The notes under the pieces were generated by a model. The model worked only from the letters and a program-made list of their open reading frames with translations. It was not told where the DNA came from and made no database searches. This document shows, piece after piece, positions 1-6,640 of a DNA stretch of 6,640 nucleotides. The first letter of the stretch is position 1. Each line of letters starts with the position of its first letter. The position numbers and the translations under genes are program-made. The stretch comes from Comamonadaceae bacterium (GTDB lineage Bacteria; Pseudomonadota; Gammaproteobacteria; Burkholderiales; Burkholderiaceae), in assembly GCA_947374535.1 (NCBI GenBank), contig CANCCJ010000136.1:1-6640 (forward strand), given 5' to 3'.

Positions 1-986
1 CACGCACCCAAGGTAGTGAGGTGTCACTCACTTACTTCGAGTTCACGACCTTGGCTATTTTGAGTTTGATGGCTTCGTCCCCCATTGATGTGGCCATTCT
101 GGAAGTGGGCTTGGGCGGGCGTTTGGACGCTGTGAATGTGATTGAGCCGACTTGCTCGATCATCACCAGCGTGGACTTGGACCACATGGACTTTTTGGGT
201 CACGACCGCGAAACCATTGGCCGCGAGAAGGCGGGCATCATGCGCACGGGCCGACCCGTGATCGTGAGCGACCCTGTGCCGCCACAAAGCGTGATTGACC
301 ATGCCACTGAAATTGGCGCAGACCTGTGGCTGTTTGGCCGTGACTTCAACTTCACTGGCGACAAACAGCAGTGGGGCTGGGCAGGGCGGGGCCGCCGTTA
401 CAGCGGCTTGGCGTATCCCGCGTTGCGCGGGGCTAACCAGTTGGTCAATGCCAGTGGTGTGTTGGCCGCGCTGGAGGCTTTGCGTAGCGAGATGCCCGTG
501 ACGGCCCAAGCCATTCGCAATGGGCTGGCGATGGTGGAGCTGCCAGGGCGCTTTCAAATCGTGCCGGGCCAGCCTGCCTTGGTGTTTGACGTGGCGCACA
601 ACGCCCATGCCGTGGCGGCACTCACTGAAAACCTCGATGCCATGGGTTTTTACCCGACCACCCATGTGGTGTTTGGGGCCATGGCCGACAAAGACGTGGC
701 GCCGATGCTGGCGCGCGTGGGCCCCTTGGTGGACCGCTGGTACTTTTGTGATTTGCCGACCGAGCGCGCGGCCAAGGCCACGCAATTGCAAGACGTTTGG
801 CAGATGAGTAACACCCGCAAAGATGTGCAAGCCAGCACCCACGCCAACCCCCAAGCTGCGCTGGACGCGGCCGTGGCTGCAGCAGACCCCGCTGATAGAA
901 TTGTGGTCTTCGGCTCGTTTTTCACGGTCGGGGGGATTTTGGCCAATGGCATACCCCGTCTAGACGCCCCACATTTGAGCTCCTGA
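1..986 (+). CDS. folC: Bifunctional dihydrofolate synthase / folylpolyglutamate synthase, C-terminal part (5' end outside window)
   Basis: FolC is a cytoplasmic Mur-ligase-family enzyme that joins glutamate to dihydropteroate (giving dihydrofolate) and then adds further glutamates to folates, using ATP. The frame is open from base 3, so the gene enters from the left. The GTG at 21 is probably internal, because the LTYFEFTT motif that follows it normally lies well inside FolC. About 327 residues are visible against roughly 420-430 for the family, so the N-terminal P-loop (GTNGKGT) is missing from view. Counting from the GTG as residue 1, one sees LEVGLGGRLDAVN at 27-39, TSVDLDHMDFLG at 49-60, the REKAGI motif with the usually carbamylated lysine at 68-73, PGRFQ at 175-179, FDVAHN at 189-194 (start of the C-terminal domain) and VFGSFFTVGG near the end. 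DVAHN is followed by Ala where Pro is usual, a mild change. It ends 12 bases before the SPOR gene and is probably the head of the same operon. Identity is very secure. Confidence 0.96.
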   Translation, partial: RTQGSEVSLTYFEFTTLAILSLMASSPIDVAILEVGLGGRLDAVNVIEPTCSIITSVDLDHMDFLGHDRETIGREKAGIMRTGRPVIVSDPVPPQSVIDHATEIGADLWLFGRDFNFTGDKQQWGWAGRGRRYSGLAYPALRGANQLVNASGVLAALEALRSEMPVTAQAIRNGLAMVELPGRFQIVPGQPALVFDVAHNAHAVAALTENLDAMGFYPTTHVVFGAMADKDVAPMLARVGPLVDRWYFCDLPTERAAKATQLQDVWQMSNTRKDVQASTHANPQAALDAAVAAADPADRIVVFGSFFTVGGILANGIPRLDAPHLSS

Positions 987-998
987 GACCCCATTCAC

Positions 999-1715
999 AT
1001 GGCTTTTTTCAAGTTTCGATTGCCCGGTCAAACCGCTGGCGAGCCTCAAGGCAACCACAGCAACACCCCCGCCGAGAGTGTGGACGCCATGCGTCGCCGC
1101 GCTCGCCATCGCTTGATTGGTGCGTCGGTGTTGGTCATCGTGGGCGTGGTCGGTTTCCCCTTGTTATTTGACACCCAACCGCGACCTGTGTCGGTGGACA
1201 TTGCGGTGGATATTCCAGATCGCGCCACAGCCAAGCCTTTGGTGGACACCTCTAAGCAAAAGCCTTTGTCGACTGGCGCTGGGTTGGACGCCAAAGAAGA
1301 AGTGGTGACAGATGCCAAGCCTGACGTGAAGCCTGAACCCAAAGCCGAAGCCTTGGTGGCAACCGTTGTTCCCAAATCTGAGTCGAAGCCTGAACCAACC
1401 AAGGCCGAGGTCAAACCAGCAGGCAAGGCCGAATCAAAGCCCGAAGCCAAAACTGCTTCTAAGCCAACAGACAGCAAGGACACGGGCTCACGTTTTGTGG
1501 TGCAAGTGGGTGCTTTCAACGACGAAGCCAAGGTCCGCGAAGTGCGCGCCAAGGTCGAGAAAGACGGCATCAAAACCTACACCAACGTGGCACAAACCAA
1601 AGAGGGTGCCCGCACCCGAGTGCGCGTGGGGCCTTTCACCAGTCGTGACGAGGCAGACAAAGTGGCTCGCAAGATCAAGCAGTTGCAGTTGCAACCGCAA
1701 GTCTTGACGCTGTAA
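999..1715 (+). CDS. dedD: DedD-like SPOR-domain cell-division protein, single-pass inner-membrane
   Basis: This 238-residue protein has the classic DedD layout: a short cytoplasmic N-terminus ending in a basic patch (MRRRARHR, 31-38), one membrane helix at about 39-57, a long low-complexity linker rich in Lys, Pro, Glu and Ala at about 78-160, and a C-terminal SPOR domain at about 164-238 (RFVVQVGAF, then RVRVGPF at 208-213). SPOR domains are known to bind glycan strands lacking stem peptides, which brings such proteins to the division septum. The C-terminus is therefore expected in the periplasm (N-in, C-out). Its position between folC and cvpA is the same as dedD in E. coli, which supports the symbol. 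The linker carries imperfect KPEPK/KPEA-type repeats. The start ATG has only a weak upstream GAG at 985-987, overlapping the folC stop, which suggests translational coupling. The family is secure; direct orthology to E. coli DedD rests on architecture and synteny. Confidence 0.9.
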   Translation: MAFFKFRLPGQTAGEPQGNHSNTPAESVDAMRRRARHRLIGASVLVIVGVVGFPLLFDTQPRPVSVDIAVDIPDRATAKPLVDTSKQKPLSTGAGLDAKEEVVTDAKPDVKPEPKAEALVATVVPKSESKPEPTKAEVKPAGKAESKPEAKTASKPTDSKDTGSRFVVQVGAFNDEAKVREVRAKVEKDGIKTYTNVAQTKEGARTRVRVGPFTSRDEADKVARKIKQLQLQPQVLTL

Positions 1716-1722
1716 GACGACG

Positions 1723-2216
1723 ATGCAGATTTTTTCGGCCGTGGATTGGATTCTGCTGGCCGTTTTGGGCCTCTCGCTGCTGTTGGGACTGTGGCGGGGC
1801 ATCGTGCAAGAAGTTTTGTCTCTCGCAGGATGGGTTGCCGCGTTTTATGTCGCACAGATGTACGCACCCAAAGCTGCCGCTTGGCTCCCCATGGAGGGCA
1901 GCAGCCAGATGTTGCGTTATGCCGCGGGTTTTGTGGTGGTCTTCATTGCGGTGCTGGTGGCCACGGTGTTGGCCAGCTGGGTGGTTAAAAAGCTGGTGTC
2001 GGCGGTGGGCCTTGGCCCTTTGGACCGATTGCTCGGTAGTTTCTTTGGGTTAATGCGCGGTGTGGTGATTTTGTTGGCCGTCACTGTGCTGGTGGGCATG
2101 ACGCCCATGCGTGAAACCGAGGCTTGGAAGCAAGCCCACGGCGCGCAATGGTTGCAACAGTTTTTGCATGTGTTGAAGCCGGTGTTACCGGCTGATTTTG
2201 GAAAGTACCTCCCCTA

Positions 2217-2217
<1 letters not shown>
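1723..2217 (+). CDS. cvpA: CvpA family inner-membrane protein
   Basis: A 164-residue, strongly hydrophobic protein of the usual CvpA size. Four membrane segments can be seen at about residues 8-25, 28-47, 66-89 and 106-125, followed by a short amphipathic C-terminal tail. Family hallmarks are the N-terminal DWILLAVLGLSLLLGLWRG stretch (8-26) and the LDRLLGSFFGLMRG motif (100-113) at the entry to the last helix. CvpA was named for its need in colicin V production in E. coli. Its molecular role is still poorly defined, with later work linking it to envelope stress and bile resistance. It begins 7 bases after the dedD stop with no strong Shine-Dalgarno sequence, and its TAA stop shares one A with the purF ATG. 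The cvpA-purF pairing is widely conserved and may reflect co-expression rather than a shared reaction. Confidence 0.93.
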
Positions 2218-3731
<1,514 letters not shown>

Positions 3732-3738
3732 CCTTGGT

Positions 3739-4950
3739 ATGAGCCAACACCCTTTACCCACTGATTTGCACCTAGAAACTTTGGCTGTGCGCTTGGCGGC
3801 TGACCGCAGCCAGTATGGCGAGAACTCTGAAGCTTTGTATTTGACCAGCGGTTATGTGCAACCTTCGGCTGAAATTTCGGCTCGTCGCTTTGCGGGTGAA
3901 GAAGAGGGCTACACCTACGGTCGATCGAGCAACCCGACGGTGACCAGCTTTGAAATGCGCTTGGCAGCCTTGGAGGGCAGCGAGGCTGCCTTGGCGACAT
4001 CGTCTGGCATGTCTGCCGTGATGCTGATGTTGTTCAGCTTGCTCAAGTCGGGCGACCATGTGGTGTATTCGCAGTCCATGTTTGGCTCAACCATCAAGCT
4101 GATTGGCTCTGAGTTCGCGCGCTTTGGCGTGGAGTCCACCATGGTGGCGCAAACCGATTTGGCGGCTTGGAAGGCGGCGATTCGACCCAACACCAAAATC
4201 TTGTTTGCCGAAACGCCAACCAACCCCTTGACTGAGGTGTGCGACATCGCTGCTTTGGCCGATTTGGCACACAACGCGGGTGCTTTGTTGGCCGTCGATA
4301 ACTGTTTTGCGACGCCTATTTTGCAACGCCCCATGGGCATGGGCGCAGACATAGTAATGCACTCGGGCACCAAGTATTTGGATGGCCAAGGACGTGTGAT
4401 GGCTGGCGCTTTGTGTGCCAGCGAAAAGATGGTCAAAGAAAAGTTCTTGCCCGTCATGAAAAACGGCGGCATGGTCTTATCACCGTTCAACGCTTGGGTG
4501 GTGCTCAAAGGCTTGGAGACGCTCGATATCCGCATGCGCGCCCAAAGTGCCCGTGCCCACGAGTTGGCGTTGTGGTTAGAAAAACACCCCAGCGTGTCAC
4601 GGGTGTACTACCCAGGTTTGGCGAGCCACCCGCAACACGACTTGGCGATGAAGCAAATGTCTGGCTTGGGTGGCGCTGTGTTGTCGTTCGATGTGAAAGC
4701 CCCCGACCCACAGATGGCTCGCACCCGTGCGTTCCATGTACTCGATAGCTTGCGCACGCTTTCGCTGTGCACCAACTTGGGCGACACCAAAACATTGCTC
4801 ACACATCCCGCCAGCACCTCGCACGGCAAGCTGTCGGAAGACCAGCGTCAAGCCGCAGGCATAGGCCAAGGTTTGATTCGCTTTGCTGCGGGCCTCGAGC
4901 ATTTAGACGACATGAAGGCTGACCTGCTACGCGGCCTCGATACCCTTTGA
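3739..4950 (+). CDS. metZ: O-succinylhomoserine sulfhydrylase (PLP-dependent, direct sulfhydrylation)
   Basis: A 403-residue cytoplasmic enzyme of the Cys/Met metabolism PLP family. MetZ replaces the succinyl group of O-succinylhomoserine with sulfide, giving homocysteine in one step instead of the MetB/MetC trans-sulfuration route. Visible PLP-site features are [10 protein letters not shown] at 58-67 (Tyr60 and Arg62 bind the cofactor phosphate of the partner subunit), SSGMSA at 88-93, the aspartate in AVDNCFATP at 185-193 (Asp187, pyridine nitrogen), and [10 protein letters not shown] at 209-218 with the Schiff-base Lys212. [16 protein letters not shown] (247-262) and [19 protein letters not shown] (345-363) are typical of the MetZ/MetB group. 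The choice of MetZ over MetB or MetY rests on close resemblance to the Pseudomonas MetZ wording and on position directly after purF, as in Pseudomonas. Acyl-donor specificity cannot be read from sequence alone. The gap to purF is 7 bases, so it is probably co-transcribed. Confidence 0.9.
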   Translation: MSQHPLPTDLHLETLAVRLAADRSQYGENSEALYLTSGYVQPSAEISARRFAGEEEGYTYGRSSNPTVTSFEMRLAALEGSEAALATSSGMSAVMLMLFSLLKSGDHVVYSQSMFGSTIKLIGSEFARFGVESTMVAQTDLAAWKAAIRPNTKILFAETPTNPLTEVCDIAALADLAHNAGALLAVDNCFATPILQRPMGMGADIVMHSGTKYLDGQGRVMAGALCASEKMVKEKFLPVMKNGGMVLSPFNAWVVLKGLETLDIRMRAQSARAHELALWLEKHPSVSRVYYPGLASHPQHDLAMKQMSGLGGAVLSFDVKAPDPQMARTRAFHVLDSLRTLSLCTNLGDTKTLLTHPASTSHGKLSEDQRQAAGIGQGLIRFAAGLEHLDDMKADLLRGLDTL

Positions 4951-4963
4951 TTTTTATTTTTGC

Positions 4964-6352
4964 ATGACCAAAATTCGTACCCGTTTCGCGCCGTCACCGA
5001 CTGGCTTTATCCACCTTGGCAACATCCGTTCGGCTTTGTACCCGTGGGCATTTGCACGCGCCACGGGGGGTGACTTTATTCTTCGCATTGAAGATACCGA
5101 CCTGGAGCGCTCTAACCAAGCGTCGGTTGACGTCATCATCGAAGGCATGAAGTGGTTGGGTCTCGATCACGATGAAGGTCCGTTCTACCAAATGCAACGC
5201 ATGGACCGCTACAAAGCGGTGCTGGAAGAACTCAAGGCGGCTGGTCATGTCTACCCTTGCTACATGAGCATGGAAGAGCTGGACGCCTTGCGCGAGCAGC
5301 AAATGGCCAACAAAGAGAAGCCACGCTACAACGGCACATGGCGCCCAGAGCCTGGCAAAACCTTGCCCCCCATTCCCGAGGGCGTGAAGCCCGTGCTGCG
5401 CTTTAAGAACCCCCAAGGCGGCGCAGTGGTGTGGGAAGACAAGGTCAAGGGCCGCATCGAAATCAGCAACGACGAGCTAGATGATTTGGTGATTGCACGC
5501 CCAGACGGCACACCCACCTATAACTTCTGCGTGGTGGTGGACGATCTCGATATGGCCATCACTCACGTCATTCGTGGCGATGACCATGTGAACAACACAC
5601 CTCGCCAAATCAACATCTTCAAAGCGTTGGGAAAAGAGCCACCGGTCTACGCCCACTTGCCAACCGTCCTCAACGAGCAAGGTGAGAAGATGAGCAAGCG
5701 CAACGGTGCCAAAGCCGTCACGCAATACCGCGATGAAGGCTATTTGCCCGATGCGATGGTGAACTATCTCGCCCGCTTGGGCTGGAGCCACGGCGATGAT
5801 GAGATTTTCAGTCGCGCTCAGTTTTTAGCGTGGTTCAACCTTGACCATTTGGGCCGCAGCGCTGCGCAGTTTGACGAAGCCAAGCTCAAGTGGGTGAACG
5901 CCCAGCACTTGAAGGCCATGCCTGACGATGCATTGGCTGCTTTGATCAGCGCCGAGTTGGCCAAGCGCGGCATTACTGCGGACGGTCGGTTACCTGCCAT
6001 CTGTGGTTTGTTCAAAGACCGTTGCGACACCTTGTTGGTGTTGGCTGATTGGGCGACTGCGTTCTACAACGACGTGACCCCGCAAGCGGACGATGTGGCC
6101 AAACACATCACACCAGCGGTTTTGCCTGCTTTGGATGCGTTGGCTACTAAGCTGAGTGCCGTGGCTGAGTGGAGCATTGCCAACGTCAGCGCCGCATTCA
6201 AAGAGGTGTTGACCGAGCAAGGCTTGAAAATGCCGCAGCTCGCTATGCCTGTGCGCGTGTTGGTGATGGGAACACCCCAAACACCATCGGTGGATGCTGT
6301 GCTTTGGCTGTGCGGAAAAGAAAAAGTTTTGGCTCGTTTGACGAAACGCTAA
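4964..6352 (+). CDS. gltX: Glutamyl-tRNA synthetase (GluRS, class I)
   Basis: GluRS attaches glutamate to tRNA-Glu in the cytoplasm. The 462 residues fit the bacterial family. The class I HIGH signature appears as HLGN at 17-20 inside [18 protein letters not shown], followed by [10 protein letters not shown] (41-50), the [16 protein letters not shown] region (193-208), and the second ATP motif KMSKR at 242-246. The all-helical anticodon-binding half runs from about 310 to the end. In E. coli GluRS a zinc ion is held by C98, C100, C125 and H127. Here the corresponding segment has one Cys (Cys99, in [11 protein letters not shown]) and no Cys/His near 125 (YNGTWRPEP), so the zinc site is apparently lost. 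ATG at 4964 is the only sensible start: no in-frame start codon occurs shortly upstream and the conserved N-terminus begins here. There is no Shine-Dalgarno sequence; the 13-base gap after metZ is T-rich. No terminator is visible before the tRNA genes. Confidence 0.97.
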   Translation: MTKIRTRFAPSPTGFIHLGNIRSALYPWAFARATGGDFILRIEDTDLERSNQASVDVIIEGMKWLGLDHDEGPFYQMQRMDRYKAVLEELKAAGHVYPCYMSMEELDALREQQMANKEKPRYNGTWRPEPGKTLPPIPEGVKPVLRFKNPQGGAVVWEDKVKGRIEISNDELDDLVIARPDGTPTYNFCVVVDDLDMAITHVIRGDDHVNNTPRQINIFKALGKEPPVYAHLPTVLNEQGEKMSKRNGAKAVTQYRDEGYLPDAMVNYLARLGWSHGDDEIFSRAQFLAWFNLDHLGRSAAQFDEAKLKWVNAQHLKAMPDDALAALISAELAKRGITADGRLPAICGLFKDRCDTLLVLADWATAFYNDVTPQADDVAKHITPAVLPALDALATKLSAVAEWSIANVSAAFKEVLTEQGLKMPQLAMPVRVLVMGTPQTPSVDAVLWLCGKEKVLARLTKR

Positions 6353-6367
6353 AAAATTAGCTATACT
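6338..6367 (+). promoter_or_regulatory. Predicted sigma-70 promoter for the tRNA genes
   Basis: TTGACG (6338-6343) and TATACT (6362-6367) are each one or two bases from consensus and lie 18 bases apart, a near-ideal spacing. The -35 box overlaps the last codons of gltX. Transcription would start near 6374, about 13 bases before tRNA-Ala, leaving a short 5' leader. The spacer contains the dyad listed separately. This is a prediction from sequence only. Confidence 0.7.
6348..6361. repeat. 14-bp dyad (GCTAA-AAAA-TTAGC) in the promoter spacer
   Basis: Two 5-base half-sites, GCTAA at 6348-6352 and TTAGC at 6357-6361, are inverted around AAAA. The dyad fills the stretch between the predicted -35 and -10 boxes and includes the gltX stop codon. 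It could be an operator, a DNA-bending A-tract, or chance. Directly before it, CGTTT (6335-6339) and AAACG (6344-6348) form another small inverted repeat around GACG. No T-run follows either one, so neither is a good intrinsic terminator. Confidence 0.4.
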
Positions 6368-6386
6368 ATCGCTCTCGACACCCAAC

Positions 6387-6462
<76 letters not shown>

Positions 6463-6478
6463 AGCTGAGTGTTGAGAA

Positions 6479-6492
6479 GATTCGAAAGAATC
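6479..6492 (+). other. Small hairpin with GAAA tetraloop between the two tRNAs
   Basis: GATTC (6479-6483) pairs with GAATC (6488-6492) around a GAAA loop closed by C-G, a stable GNRA-type tetraloop. It lies in the 42-base spacer between tRNA-Ala and tRNA-Glu. With no T-run after it, it is more likely a processing or spacing element of the precursor RNA than a terminator. Confidence 0.45.
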
Positions 6493-6504
6493 AGTCCAGG
6501 TTAT

Positions 6505-6580
6505 GACCCTATCGTCTAGAGGCCTAGGACATCACCCTTTCACGGTGAGTACCGGGGTTCGAATCCCCGTAGGGTCGCCA
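6505..6580 (+). tRNA. tRNA-Glu (anticodon UUC), CCA encoded
   Basis: The 76 bases form a full cloverleaf: acceptor stem GACCCTA (6505-6511) with TAGGGTC (6570-6576), anticodon stem TCACC/GGTGA with loop CTTTCAC (anticodon TTC at 6539-6541), and T-stem CGGGG/CCCCG with loop TTCGAAT. Discriminator G6577 and an encoded CCA (6578-6580) follow. The D-arm and anticodon arm closely resemble E. coli tRNA-Glu. It reads GAA and GAG and is the substrate of the GluRS encoded just upstream. Besides translation, Glu-tRNA feeds tetrapyrrole synthesis in proteobacteria that use the C5 pathway. It is probably co-transcribed with tRNA-Ala. Confidence 0.97.
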
Positions 6581-6602
6581 AGTTTTGTAGCACTTGGCTT
6601 TG

Positions 6603-6616
6603 GTTGCGAAAGCAAC
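6603..6616 (+). other. Small hairpin with GAAA tetraloop after tRNA-Glu
   Basis: GTTGC (6603-6607) pairs with GCAAC (6612-6616) around GAAA, the same size and loop as the hairpin after tRNA-Ala but a different stem. The bases after it (CTGAGCAAAAG) contain no T-run, so it is not a standard intrinsic terminator. The transcript may continue past the right edge, perhaps into another tRNA. Nothing else is recognisable in 6581-6640. Confidence 0.45.
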
Positions 6617-6640
6617 TGAGCAAAAGTTACAGCTACCAGG

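Noticed and set aside
21..23. GTG at 21 as the true start of folC
   Set aside because: The frame stays open to the left edge, and the following LTYFEFTT motif is internal in FolC; a start here would remove the ATP-binding loop.
24..854. Long open frame on the minus strand opposite folC (276 codons)
   Set aside because: It mirrors a GC-rich coding gene, shows no recognisable family motif and is full of His/Arg/Gln runs typical of antisense shadows.
4930..4963. Intrinsic terminator between metZ and gltX
   Set aside because: There is a T-rich tract but no convincing GC-rich stem before it.
6560..6580. Phage or island attachment site at the tRNA-Glu 3' end
   Set aside because: tRNA 3' ends are common integration sites, but no integrase and no second copy of this end are visible in the window.

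Overview
The window is an ordinary-looking piece of a proteobacterial core chromosome, all on the + strand and tightly packed. The gene order folC - dedD-like SPOR gene - cvpA - purF matches the conserved E. coli cluster. The extension into metZ is known from Pseudomonas and beta-proteobacteria. The wording of the proteins (GluRS with an HLGN signature and a reduced zinc site; MetZ rather than MetB), together with the moderately high GC content, suggests a beta-proteobacterium of the order Burkholderiales, most likely Comamonadaceae. The placement is from recollection of family sequences, not from a search.

Layout: 1-986 is the 3' part of folC, whose N-terminal part with the ATP-binding P-loop lies left of the window. 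999-1715 encodes a single-pass inner-membrane SPOR-domain protein (DedD type). 1723-2217 encodes CvpA, with four predicted membrane segments. 2217-3731 is purF, whose ATG shares one base with the cvpA stop. 3739-4950 is metZ. 4964-6352 is gltX. A promoter-like element overlaps the end of gltX, followed by tRNA-Ala(GGC) at 6387-6462 and tRNA-Glu(UUC) at 6505-6580. The last 60 bases hold a small hairpin and no recognisable gene. The only gaps over 30 bases are around the tRNAs.

Functionally, folC (folate polyglutamylation), purF (first committed step of purine synthesis, which later consumes folate one-carbon units) and metZ (homocysteine formation, before folate-dependent methylation to methionine) form a one-carbon, purine and methionine group. 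CvpA and the SPOR protein are envelope proteins that travel with this operon. gltX charges tRNA-Glu, and a tRNA-Glu gene lies just downstream of it. Gaps of 7-13 bases or a 1-base overlap, with no visible terminator, suggest co-transcription from folC to gltX. The tRNAs probably also have their own promoter.

I found no mobile element, CRISPR array, defence gene or previously undescribed system. The points worth a second look are small: a dyad inside the tRNA promoter spacer, matching GAAA-loop hairpins after each tRNA, a Shine-Dalgarno-less U-rich gltX leader, and loss of zinc ligands in GluRS.
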